From NCBI RefSeq assembly GCF_026240945.1, contig NZ_JAPFPY010000028.1, positions 26,672 to 90,671 of the forward strand: a stretch of 64,000 bases of DNA. The letters are read 5' to 3'. Below the pieces are notes generated by a model that had not been told where the DNA came from, did no database searches, and saw only the letters and a list, made by a program, of their open reading frames with translations. The position numbers and the translations under genes are program-made. How positions within the stretch are numbered: position 1 is the stretch's first letter; each line of letters begins with the position of its first letter. The DNA comes from Mycolicibacterium sp. J2 (GTDB lineage: Bacteria; Actinomycetota; Actinomycetes; Mycobacteriales; Mycobacteriaceae). Positions 32,251 through 40,028 of this stretch are shown here, piece by piece.

Positions 32251-33825
32251 CTACGAGGCGGTTTTGTCGGCGCTGTGCGTTGACTGTGATTCCCCTCCGG
32301 GCAACGTGACCACGAACCGGGTATCGCCTGGGACGCTGTGCAGGTCGATCCGTCCGCCGTGCGCCCGGATCACGGCGGCGACGATCGCCAGGCCCAGACC
32401 GGTGCTGCCCATTCGGCGCGATCGTGACGAGTCGCCGCGGGCGAATCGTTCGAAAACTTCGGGCTGCAGTTTGGCGGGAATGCCGGGGCCGTCGTCGGCG
32501 ACGGTCAGCTGCACGTCGCCGCCGGGCAACACGCTCAGCGAGGTGACCACCGCGGTGCCGGCCGGGGTGTGGGTGCGCGCGTTGGCCAGCAGGTTGGCCA
32601 GCACCTGATACAACCGGGCCTGGTCGCCGGTCACGAGCACCGGCTCCTCGGGCAGATCCAGTGCCCACTGGTGACCCGGCCCGGTGGCGTGCGCGTCGCT
32701 GACCGCGTCGACCACCAGTTGCGACAGGTCGACCTGGGTGCGTTCCAGGGGCCGGCCCTCGTCGAGGCGAGCCAGCAGCAGCATGTCCTCGACCAAGGTG
32801 GTCATCCGTTGTGCCTCGGATTCGACGCGGCTGACCGCGTGCGCGACGTCGGCGGGCAGTTGGTCCCGTTTGCGTTGAGCCAGTTCGGTATAGCCCCTGA
32901 TCGCTGCGAGGGGTGTCCGCAGCTCGTGGCTGGCGTCGGAGACGAACTGGCGCACCCGGGTTTCGCTGGCGTGCCGGGCTGACAGCGCGCCCGCGATCCG
33001 GTCCAACATGCGGTTCAGCGCGGACCCGAGCTGGCCCATCTCGGTGTGCACGGTGTCGGGGTCGACGGCGACGATGTTGGTCGGCAGGTTGACCTCGCCA
33101 CGGTCCAGCTCCAAGTCGGCGACGTCTCTGGCAGCGGCGGAAAGCCTTGACAGTGGCGCCAATTGACGGCGGATGATCCAGATGCAGGCGACGATCGCGC
33201 CGGCCAGGGCGATGGCGGCCACGACGCACAGCATCGCCAGCACCCACAACAGGGTGTCGTCGACGACGGTGGTCGGCAGGCCGACCACCACGACCCGGCC
33301 GCTGCGATGAGCGTGCAGCGCCAGCACCCGGTAGGAGCCAAGACCGTCCAGGTGCATCCCGACGGCGCTGTGGGTGGGTCGAACCGACGCCAACTGCTTG
33401 GCCGCGGTGGAGCTGATGTCGGCGGTGGTGCCCTCAGAGGTGATCACCCCGGCGTCCAGGGATCCGTCGTGCCCGATCACCAACCCCACAGTGCGGATGG
33501 CCTGTCCTGGCGCGTTGAGAAAGCCAGGCCCGGGGCCGGCCTCCGGGTCGAACCGGAACATCGGCGGACCGCCATTGTGCTCGGGTCCATCCATCGGCGA
33601 CAGGGGCGGAGGGGGCGGTGGTGGCGGCGGCAGGTCCGAGATGGCCGCCGACCGGCGACCCGCCTCCAGCAATTGGGTATCGAGTTGATGCACCAGGAAG
33701 CGCTGTAGGGCGAACTCGGTGGCGGCACCGATGCCGACGCACAGCAGCGCCAGCAACGTGACCTGGGTGACCAGCAGCCGCATTCGAAGCGACCAGGTCC
33801 GAGGTGCCAGGACGCGGCTTCTCAC
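32251..33825 (-). CDS. OmpR-partner sensor histidine kinase with poly-proline sensor loop
   Basis: 524 residues. TM1 is ~16-38, an extracytoplasmic loop ~39-190, TM2 ~192-217, then HAMP, HisKA with H300 (SDASHELRTPLAAIRGY) and HATPase (NLLANARTHTP, DDGPGIP, GSTGLGLAIV). The loop starts with nine consecutive prolines (66-74) and a Gly/Pro/His-rich stretch, which could project the sensor or bind metal or wall polymer; that is speculation. Overall plan resembles mycobacterial PhoR/TrcS-type kinases. It is one base after its response regulator and followed at 23 bp by a GT39 gene, linking signal perception to envelope glycosylation. Confidence 0.93.
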   Translation of the reverse strand: MRSRVLAPRTWSLRMRLLVTQVTLLALLCVGIGAATEFALQRFLVHQLDTQLLEAGRRSAAISDLPPPPPPPPPLSPMDGPEHNGGPPMFRFDPEAGPGPGFLNAPGQAIRTVGLVIGHDGSLDAGVITSEGTTADISSTAAKQLASVRPTHSAVGMHLDGLGSYRVLALHAHRSGRVVVVGLPTTVVDDTLLWVLAMLCVVAAIALAGAIVACIWIIRRQLAPLSRLSAAARDVADLELDRGEVNLPTNIVAVDPDTVHTEMGQLGSALNRMLDRIAGALSARHASETRVRQFVSDASHELRTPLAAIRGYTELAQRKRDQLPADVAHAVSRVESEAQRMTTLVEDMLLLARLDEGRPLERTQVDLSQLVVDAVSDAHATGPGHQWALDLPEEPVLVTGDQARLYQVLANLLANARTHTPAGTAVVTSLSVLPGGDVQLTVADDGPGIPAKLQPEVFERFARGDSSRSRRMGSTGLGLAIVAAVIRAHGGRIDLHSVPGDTRFVVTLPGGESQSTHSADKTAS

Positions 33826-33826
33826 C

Positions 33827-34597
33827 TCAGCGCGGCGGTCGCAGCACGTACCCCGCGCCGCGCAGCGTGTGGATCATCGGCTCGCGGCCGCTGTCGATTT
33901 TCTTGCGCAGGTAGGACACATAGAGTTCGACGATATTGGAGCGCCCGCCGAAGTCGTAGCTCCACACCCGATCCAGGATCTGCGCCTTGCTCAGCACCCG
34001 CTTGGCGTTGCGCATCATGAAGCGCAGCAGCTCGAACTCGGTCGCGGTGAGGGTGATCGGGTCGCCACCGCGGGTGACCTCGTGGCTGTCTTCGTCGAGC
34101 ACGAGGTCGCCGACCACGATCTGGGCCCCGCCGGCCTCGTTGGCCACACCGGTGCGGCGCAACAGCGCCCGCAGCCGTAACACCACCTCTTCCAAGCTGA
34201 ACGGTTTTGTCACGTAGTCGTCGCCGCCGGCGGTCAGGCCCGCGATCCGGTCCTCGACCGAATCTTTGGCCGTGAGCAGCAGCAACGGCAGGCCGGGTTG
34301 CTGGTCGCGCAGTTTGCGCAGGACGTCAAGGCCGCTCATGTCCGGCAGCATGACGTCGAGCACCACCACGTCGGGCGGGTTCTCCTTGGCGAGCTCGATG
34401 GCGCTGGCGCCGTCGCCCGCGGTCTCGATATCCCAGCCCTCGTAGCGCAGGGCCATGGACACCAGTTCGGCGAGCACCGGCTCGTCGTCGACGACCAGGA
34501 CGTTGATCGGCTTGCCGTCGGCGCGGCGCATCACCACGCGCGTCGCGTCGGAGTCGTTAGTCATCCCGTTCGCCAGCCCATTCGTCACGGTCGTCAC
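33827..34597 (-). CDS. OmpR/PhoP-type response regulator
   Basis: 256 residues. The receiver domain begins after a ~28-residue tail: VLVVDDEP, phospho-acceptor D81 (VVVLDVMLPD), switch LLLLTAKDS and K of YVTKPFS. A winged-helix Trans_reg_C domain follows (LTATEFELLRFMMRNAKRVLSKAQI and SYLRKKIDSG). It resembles mycobacterial PhoP/TrcR-group regulators. First gene of the RR-HK-GT39 operon. Two tandem-repeat boxes lie upstream (34643-34664 and 34688-34708), the DNA architecture expected for this family, so autoregulation is likely. Several start codons are possible; later ATGs at residues 12 and 23 would remove only the disordered tail. Confidence 0.93.
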   Translation of the reverse strand: MTTVTNGLANGMTNDSDATRVVMRRADGKPINVLVVDDEPVLAELVSMALRYEGWDIETAGDGASAIELAKENPPDVVVLDVMLPDMSGLDVLRKLRDQQPGLPLLLLTAKDSVEDRIAGLTAGGDDYVTKPFSLEEVVLRLRALLRRTGVANEAGGAQIVVGDLVLDEDSHEVTRGGDPITLTATEFELLRFMMRNAKRVLSKAQILDRVWSYDFGGRSNIVELYVSYLRKKIDSGREPMIHTLRGAGYVLRPPR

Positions 34598-34642
34598 ATC
34601 GTTCAGTATTCAAACAACGCATAGGGAGGCACTGTGGCATCC

Positions 34643-34664
34643 CTATGCGCAAGCTATGAATCCC
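34643..34664. promoter_or_regulatory. Putative response-regulator box, divergent promoter region
   Basis: CTATGCGCAAG (34643-34653) directly followed by CTATGAATCCC (34654-34664). It matches 30381-30401 in period and sequence. It is 46 bp upstream of the response regulator start and 68 bp upstream of the DUF5666-like gene. A further CGCATAGGG (34618-34626) forms an inverted repeat with CCCTATGCG (34641-34649). Confidence 0.6.
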
Positions 34665-34687
34665 GCACCGTCGATGCTTTGCAGTGC

Positions 34688-34708
34688 GGTCTCACAGCGT
34701 GCGCATAG
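34688..34708. promoter_or_regulatory. Third, inverted copy of the box
   Basis: On the minus strand CTATGCGCACG (34708-34698) followed by CTGTGAGACC (34697-34688). The first half is almost identical to the other boxes, the second degenerate. It lies 24 bp upstream of the DUF5666-like gene start. Confidence 0.45.
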
Positions 34709-34731
34709 GCAACCCGGTCACAGTGGGCGCC

Positions 34732-35226
34732 ATGACGCAACAACGACCATGGGGCAAGCGGGTGACCGCCGCGGCGATCGGGGTCGCCGCGCTGATCGGC
34801 GCGCTCGGCGGTGGCGCGGTATACGCCGCCACCGAGGGCGCCGGCCACGGTGGCGGCTTCGGTCCCGGTTTCGGGTCTGGCGATTTCGGACCACCGCCGG
34901 GCGGTCCGTTTGCGGGTCAGATGCGCGCGGGATCGGGGCACGGACCCGACGTCGACCCGGCCACCCTGCACGGCGAGTTCGTGGTTCCCGACGGCCGTGG
35001 CGGCTTCCAAACCGACATCGTCCAAACCGGCACGGTCACCGCGATATCGGACACGTCGATCACCGCCCGCAGCGACGACGGCTTCACCGCCACCTACGTG
35101 ATCCCGCCGACCGCGGCGCACAGCGCCGTGCCGTTCGCGGTGAACGCGAAGGTGACCATCCGCGCCACCCGCATCGGCACCAGCCAGACCGTGACGACGA
35201 TCGGAGCGCCGCAGGACGGCCACTAG
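34732..35226 (+). CDS. Exported DUF5666-like protein
   Basis: 164 residues. A signal peptide or anchor (WGKRVTAAAIGVAALIGALGGG to about residue 35) is followed by a Gly/Phe/Pro-rich segment. The C-terminal beta-rich domain has TGTVTAISDTSITARSDDGF and KVTIRATRIG, the repeating pattern of DUF5666/OB-like domains. ATG 34732 was chosen because the hydrophobic segment starts shortly after; an upstream in-frame start at 34684 would lie in the box at 34688-34708. It is divergent from the response regulator operon with boxes between, so it probably belongs to the regulon. The 3' end overlaps the next minus-strand gene by 4 bp. Confidence 0.7.
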   Translation: MTQQRPWGKRVTAAAIGVAALIGALGGGAVYAATEGAGHGGGFGPGFGSGDFGPPPGGPFAGQMRAGSGHGPDVDPATLHGEFVVPDGRGGFQTDIVQTGTVTAISDTSITARSDDGFTATYVIPPTAAHSAVPFAVNAKVTIRATRIGTSQTVTTIGAPQDGH

Positions 35227-35474
35227 TGGGGCACGGCGAAGCCGGAAGGTGTGGTGAAGGTGACCGGCGGCTCGTACACCGTCGGCTCTGGAGACTGCAC
35301 CGCCGTTGTCTCGGTGACGGTTTCGCCGATGGTCACCGGTGTGGTGGTGACCGGTCCCGGCGGCAGCGGGTCCGCGCGACTCACCTCCCCGCCGGCGACG
35401 GCGAGCACCCCCATCGCGACGACCGCCCCGGCGCCGGCCCCTGCCGACACCATCTTCAGTTTCGCTACATTCAC
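35223..35474 (-). CDS. Small secreted protein, Thr/Pro-rich
   Basis: 83 residues. An N-terminal signal peptide (KMVSAGAGAGAVVAMGVLAVAGG, likely cleaved near SRADP) is followed by a mature region dominated by Thr, Pro and Val (TTTPVTIGETVTETT). No catalytic motif. Family not recognised; short exported proteins of this type are common in mycobacteria. First of three consecutive minus-strand genes for tiny exported proteins. Confidence 0.6.
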   Translation of the reverse strand: MNVAKLKMVSAGAGAGAVVAMGVLAVAGGEVSRADPLPPGPVTTTPVTIGETVTETTAVQSPEPTVYEPPVTFTTPSGFAVPH

Positions 35475-35582
35475 GGCTCAACCCCTGCTTGTGCACGCTG
35501 ACATCGGTCCGGGCGCAACGCCCGCACCTATGGGTAGCCGTGAACCCGCTGCCCGAAACCTGGGAGCCGTGCTGCCGAAGGC

Positions 35583-35816
35583 TCAGCCTTGCGGGTCCGC
35601 GTTGGGCGCCTCCCCGGGATACAACGGGACCTTGCCGCGGATCGCCGGAACGGCCATGGTGGTGGCCTCGACGGTCGGCACGACGGAGGTGGTAACGGCC
35701 GTGCCGTCCGACGGCCCGGATGCCAGGGCCGACGGCGCGGTGCTGGCAACGACGACACTCCCGATGAGCAACGCGGTTGTGGCGAGACAACCGATCAACA
35801 TGAGGATGAGTTTCAT
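35583..35816 (-). CDS. Small secreted protein with C-terminal VPAIRG motif (1)
   Basis: 77 residues. A hydrophobic signal (MKLILMLIGCLATTALLIGSVVVAS) is followed by a short mature part with TTSVVPTVEATTMAVPAIRGK. The cysteine in the signal is not in a clear lipobox. The mature part matches the protein encoded at 35909-36139 (TTTLVPT...AVPAIRG), so the two look like diverged tandem duplicates. Function unknown. Confidence 0.6.
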   Translation of the reverse strand: MKLILMLIGCLATTALLIGSVVVASTAPSALASGPSDGTAVTTSVVPTVEATTMAVPAIRGKVPLYPGEAPNADPQG

Positions 35817-35908
35817 ATCTCCAGCGAACGCCGCCGGACTGGAAACCTGCTCAACAGTCGGTATGAACTACCTCGATATGTGTCCGCTGTGCCGCTACCG
35901 AGCAGAGA

Positions 35909-36139
35909 TCACTTGGCGGGGCCACGGATGGCGGGTACGGCCCGGGCCACCTCGGGGGCCGTCGGGGGCGTCGGCACCAGTGTGGTGGTGACGCCGATCT
36001 GCATGTTCTTATTGTCGGCCATGGGCGACGCGGTGTTTCCCGGCGTCAATAGCGCGCTGAACAGGGCCATCGCCAGGAACGCGGCGGCGCCGATGGCTGC
36101 GGTCCAGATGTGAAGCGTCTTTGTGGATGGTGAATTCAT
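35909..36139 (-). CDS. Small secreted protein with C-terminal VPAIRG motif (2)
   Basis: 76 residues from ATG 36139. A membrane/signal segment (LHIWTAAIGAAAFLAMALFSALL) is followed by MADNKNMQIGVTTTLVPT and ends ARAVPAIRGPAK. It shares TTT-VPT and AVPAIRG with the protein at 35583-35816. The frame is open to 36223 but the added residues are not signal-like. It lies 115 bp from the divergent oppB start. Function unknown. Confidence 0.55.
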   Translation of the reverse strand: MNSPSTKTLHIWTAAIGAAAFLAMALFSALLTPGNTASPMADNKNMQIGVTTTLVPTPPTAPEVARAVPAIRGPAK

Positions 36140-36254
36140 GCTGTGAAAGTGAACTGCATCACCCTGTGAGAAACCTGACGCCCGGGTGTCAATTCGCCGG
36201 TAACGGGCTTGTCGGACGGTCATCTCCTACCCTGTGCGTCATGCAGGTGGTTCG

Positions 36255-37235
36255 ATGACGCGGTTTTTGGCCCGACGCTTCTTCAACTACATCGTGCTGC
36301 TGTTGCTGGCGTCCTTCCTGGCGTTCACGCTGGCGTCGCTGACCTTCCGGCCGCTGGAGAGCCTGCAGCAACGCAATCCCCGGCCGCCGCAGTCCGTGAT
36401 CGACGCCAAGGCCGCCGAGCTGAATCTGGACAAGCCGATCCCGCAGCGTTACGCCACCTGGCTGTCCGACACGGTCCGCGGCGACTTCGGTACGACGGTG
36501 GCGGGCCAGCCGGTGAGCGACGAATTGTGGCGCCGGGTCGGCGTCAGCCTGCGGCTGGTGGTCATCGGTTCGGTCACCGGGGCGATCCTCGGGGTCGTGG
36601 TCGGCGCGTGGGGCGCCATCCGCCAGTACCGGCTCTCGGATCGGGTGATCACCGCGCTGTCACTGCTGATTTTGAGCACCCCCACCTTCGTTATCGCCAG
36701 CTTGCTGATTTTGGTTGCGCTGCAGGTGAATTCGGTGTTGGGAGTGCGGATCTTCGAGTACACCGGGGAGACCTCACCCGATGCGATCGGCGGAACCTGG
36801 AACATCTTCGTCGACCGAATCCAGCACCTGGTGTTGCCCACGCTGACGCTGGCGCTCGGGTCGATCGCCGGGTACAGCCGGTACCAGCGCAATGCGATGC
36901 TCGACGTGCTCGGCCAGGACTTCATCCGCACCGCCCGGGCCAAGGGCCTGACCCGGCGGCAGGCGTTGGTCAAGCACGGGCTGCGCACCGCGCTGATCCC
37001 GATGGCGACGCTGTTCGCGTACGGGGTGGGCGGCCTGGTCACCGGCGCGGTGTTCGTCGAGAAGATCTTCGGCTGGCACGGGATGGGTGAGTGGTTCGTG
37101 CAGGGCCTGGCGACCCAGGACACCAACATCATCGTCGCGATGACGGTGTTCTCGGGCGCGACCGTGCTGATGGCCGGGGTGTTGTCGGACCTGATACTGG
37201 CGGCGCTGGATCCACGCGTTCGGGTGGCGCGATGA
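36255..37235 (+). CDS. oppB: Oligopeptide ABC transporter permease OppB
   Basis: 326 residues, one of two membrane subunits of the Opp/Dpp peptide importer. Six helices, with the first at MTRFLARRFFNYIVLLLLASF. The EAA loop that docks the ATPase reads DFIRTARAKGLTRRQALVKHGLRTALIP (residues within ~215-245). The start is ATG 36255 with AGGTGG upstream; the frame is open to 36234. First of oppB-oppC-oppD-oppA, the same order as M. tuberculosis Rv1283c-Rv1280c. In that organism the system takes up glutathione and other peptides, which would add to sulfur supply. Confidence 0.93.
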   Translation: MTRFLARRFFNYIVLLLLASFLAFTLASLTFRPLESLQQRNPRPPQSVIDAKAAELNLDKPIPQRYATWLSDTVRGDFGTTVAGQPVSDELWRRVGVSLRLVVIGSVTGAILGVVVGAWGAIRQYRLSDRVITALSLLILSTPTFVIASLLILVALQVNSVLGVRIFEYTGETSPDAIGGTWNIFVDRIQHLVLPTLTLALGSIAGYSRYQRNAMLDVLGQDFIRTARAKGLTRRQALVKHGLRTALIPMATLFAYGVGGLVTGAVFVEKIFGWHGMGEWFVQGLATQDTNIIVAMTVFSGATVLMAGVLSDLILAALDPRVRVAR

Positions 37236-37263
37236 GCGCTTGCGCGAAGAGCCGAGGAATCCG

Positions 37264-38181
37264 ATGAGCGATCCGAGTTCCACGACCGCCAAGTCCGGCG
37301 TCGACATCCAGGCATTCGCCTCGCGGCGCACCCTGGTCCGCCGGCGCTTCCTACGCAACCGGCCCGCGGTGGTGGCGCTGGTCATCCTGGCCCTCCTGTT
37401 CGTGGGCTGCTACGCGCTCCCCCCGCTGCTGCCCTACAGCTACACCGATTTGGACTACTACTCCTTGCAGACCCCACCCAGCCCCAAACACTGGTTCGGC
37501 ACCAACGCCCTCGGCCAGGACCTGCTCGCGCTGACCCTGCGCGGTATGCAGAAATCCGTGCTGATCGGTTTGTGCGTGGCGCTGATCTCCACGTTCATCG
37601 CCGCCGTCGTCGGCGCGGTGGCCGGCTATTTCGGCGGCTGGCGGGACCGCACCCTGATGTGGATCGTCGATCTGCTGTTGGTGGTACCCAGCTTCCTGCT
37701 GATCGCCATCGCGACCAGGGGTACCCAGGGTTCGGGAGCGCTGCTGGTGCTCATCGTGCTGCTCGCGTCGTTCTCCTGGATGATCAGTTCGCGGATGGTG
37801 CGCGGGCTCACCATGAGCTTGCGTGAGCGTGAGTTCGTCACCGCCGCACGCTATATGGGAGTCAGCGACGCCCGGATCATCGCCAGGCACGTGCTGCCCA
37901 ACGTGGCGTCCATCCTGATCATCGACACCACGCTGAACGTGGGTGTCGCGATCCTGGCCGAAACCGGGTTGAGCTTCCTCGGTTTCGGGGTGAAGGCCCC
38001 GGACGTCTCGCTGGGCACCCTGATCGCCGACGGCACCCCGTCGGCCACCACCTTCCCGTGGGTGTTCCTGTTCCCCGCCGGCGTGCTGATCCTCATCGTG
38101 ATGTGCGCCAACCTGGTCGGGGACGCGCTGCGCGACGCCGTCGATCCCGGCTCGCGCCGGCTGCGGGGGCGGGCCCCATGA
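37264..38181 (+). CDS. oppC: Oligopeptide ABC transporter permease OppC
   Basis: 305 residues, the second permease subunit. OppC signature: a long N-terminal tail, helix 1 VVALVILALLFVGCYALPPLLP, then HWFGTNALGQDLLALTLRGMQ. The EAA loop reads REFVTAARYMGVSDARIIARHVLPN; SFLGFGVKAPDVSLG is the conserved end block. The start is ATG 37264 with GAGG 9 nt upstream, 28 bp after oppB. Its stop overlaps the oppD start (ATGA). Confidence 0.93.
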   Translation: MSDPSSTTAKSGVDIQAFASRRTLVRRRFLRNRPAVVALVILALLFVGCYALPPLLPYSYTDLDYYSLQTPPSPKHWFGTNALGQDLLALTLRGMQKSVLIGLCVALISTFIAAVVGAVAGYFGGWRDRTLMWIVDLLLVVPSFLLIAIATRGTQGSGALLVLIVLLASFSWMISSRMVRGLTMSLREREFVTAARYMGVSDARIIARHVLPNVASILIIDTTLNVGVAILAETGLSFLGFGVKAPDVSLGTLIADGTPSATTFPWVFLFPAGVLILIVMCANLVGDALRDAVDPGSRRLRGRAP

Positions 38182-40028
38182 GCCTGCTCGAAGTCCGCGA
38201 CCTGACCGTCGCCTTCCCCACCGACACCGAGCGGGTGCCTGCCGTGCGCGGCATCTCGTTCGACATCGCGCCGCGCGAGGTGGTGGCGCTGGTGGGCGAA
38301 TCCGGTGCCGGCAAGTCCGCCAGCGCCATGGCCGTCGTCGGTCTGCTACCCGAGTACGCCGAGGTCGGCGGTTCGGTGCGGCTGCACGGCACCGAACTCC
38401 TCGGCCTCGGTGACGACGAAATGTCCCGCATCCGTGGCCGTTCCATCGGAACCGTGTTCCAGGATCCGATGTCGGCACTGACTCCCGTCTATACCGTCGG
38501 CGACCAGATTGCCGAGGCGCTGCGGATCCACCAGCCGGGCCTGGACCGCCGTCGGGCCACGAGCCGGGCGGTCGAGTTACTCGAACTGGTCGGTATCAAC
38601 AACCCGAGCCAGCGGGCGCGGGCGTTCCCGCACGAATTGTCCGGTGGCGAACGGCAGCGGGTGGTGATCGCCATCGCGATCGCCAACGACCCGGATCTGA
38701 TCATCTGTGACGAGCCCACCACCGCGCTGGACGTCACGGTGCAGGCCCAGATCCTGGACCTGCTGCGCACCGCCCGCGATGTCACCGGCGCCGGCGTGCT
38801 GATCATCACCCACGACTTGGGCGTGGTGGCCGAGTTCGCCGACCGCGCGCTGGTCATGTACGCCGGCGCTGTCGTCGAAAATGCCTGGGTGACAGAGCTT
38901 TATCACAACCGGGCGATGCCCTACACCGCCGGCCTGCTGGGCTCGGCGCCTCGGCTGAACGCCCCGCGCGGACAGCGACTGGTGCCGATTCCCGGTGCCC
39001 CACCGTCGATGGCCGCGCTACCACCGGGTTGCCCGTTCGCGCCGCGCTGCCCGCTGGCCGCCGAGGACTGTCTGGCCGCAGAACCGCCGCTGCTGCCGAT
39101 CGGGCCCGCACACGGCGCGGCCTGCATTCACACCGACGGCGTGATCGGGCACACCGCGGCCGAGATCTACGGTGTGCGAACCGATCCGATCGCCTCCGAC
39201 GACGACACCGATTCGCCTGTCGTGCTTCGGGTCGATGATCTGGTGAAGACCTACCCACTGACCAAGGGGATGCTGCTGCGTCGCCAGGTGGGCGAGGTGC
39301 GCGCCGTCGACGGCGTCAGCTTCACCCTGCGGGAGGGCCGCACGCTGGGCATCGTCGGCGAATCGGGTTCCGGCAAAACGACGACACTGCATCAGATCCT
39401 GGAACTCAAGGCACCGCAGTCGGGTTCGATCGAGGTGCTCGGCAGTGACGTCGCCGCCCTGGACCGCGGCGCCCGCCGGCAGCTGCGCACCGACCTGCAG
39501 GTGGTGTTCCAGGACCCGGTGGCCTCCCTGGACCCCCGCTTGCCGGTGTCCGATGTGCTCGCAGAACCGTTGTCGGCCAATGGTTTCGACAAGGCAACTA
39601 TCGCCACCCGGACCGCCGAACTGCTCACCACCGTCGGGTTACGGCCAGAGGACGCCAGTCGCTATCCGGCGGAGTTCTCCGGCGGGCAGAAGCAGCGCAT
39701 CGGCATCGCCAGGGCCTTGGCGCTGCAACCGAAGATCCTGGCACTGGACGAGCCGGTGTCGGCACTGGATGTCTCGATCCAGGCGGGCATCATCAATCTG
39801 CTACTGGACCTGCAGCAGCGCTTCGGCCTGTCGTATCTGTTCGTCTCGCACGACCTGTCGGTGGTCAAGCATCTGGCCCACGACGTGGTGGTGATGCACC
39901 GCGGTGTCGTCGTCGAACAAGGTCCCGCCGAGACGGTGCTCACCGCCCCGCAACACGACTACACCCGGCGGTTACTGGCCGCTGTGCCGCAATCGGAGGA
40001 TAAAGTCGATCGCCATGAAGATCCGTAG
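38178..40028 (+). CDS. oppD: Oligopeptide ABC transporter ATPase OppD (fused two-domain form)
   Basis: 616 residues with two nucleotide-binding domains, equal to OppD plus OppF. NBD1 has Walker A GESGAGKSAS, signature LSGGERQR and Walker B LIICDEPTTALD; NBD2 has GESGSGKTTT, FSGGQKQR and ILALDEPVSALD. The interdomain linker carries the Cys cluster CPFAPRCPLAAEDC...AAC (about residues 285-315). In the M. tuberculosis homologue this region holds a [4Fe-4S] cluster, so an Fe-S site is expected here. Both catalytic Glu residues are present. It overlaps oppC by 4 bp and oppA by 14 bp. Confidence 0.93.
   Translation: MSLLEVRDLTVAFPTDTERVPAVRGISFDIAPREVVALVGESGAGKSASAMAVVGLLPEYAEVGGSVRLHGTELLGLGDDEMSRIRGRSIGTVFQDPMSALTPVYTVGDQIAEALRIHQPGLDRRRATSRAVELLELVGINNPSQRARAFPHELSGGERQRVVIAIAIANDPDLIICDEPTTALDVTVQAQILDLLRTARDVTGAGVLIITHDLGVVAEFADRALVMYAGAVVENAWVTELYHNRAMPYTAGLLGSAPRLNAPRGQRLVPIPGAPPSMAALPPGCPFAPRCPLAAEDCLAAEPPLLPIGPAHGAACIHTDGVIGHTAAEIYGVRTDPIASDDDTDSPVVLRVDDLVKTYPLTKGMLLRRQVGEVRAVDGVSFTLREGRTLGIVGESGSGKTTTLHQILELKAPQSGSIEVLGSDVAALDRGARRQLRTDLQVVFQDPVASLDPRLPVSDVLAEPLSANGFDKATIATRTAELLTTVGLRPEDASRYPAEFSGGQKQRIGIARALALQPKILALDEPVSALDVSIQAGIINLLLDLQQRFGLSYLFVSHDLSVVKHLAHDVVVMHRGVVVEQGPAETVLTAPQHDYTRRLLAAVPQSEDKVDRHEDP

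Noticed and set aside
30392..33247. Treating the whole 951-codon frame as one glycosyltransferase
   Set aside because: The first 340 codons overlap the histidine kinase in another frame and are Arg-rich; GTG 32227 with AGGA upstream starts the real protein.
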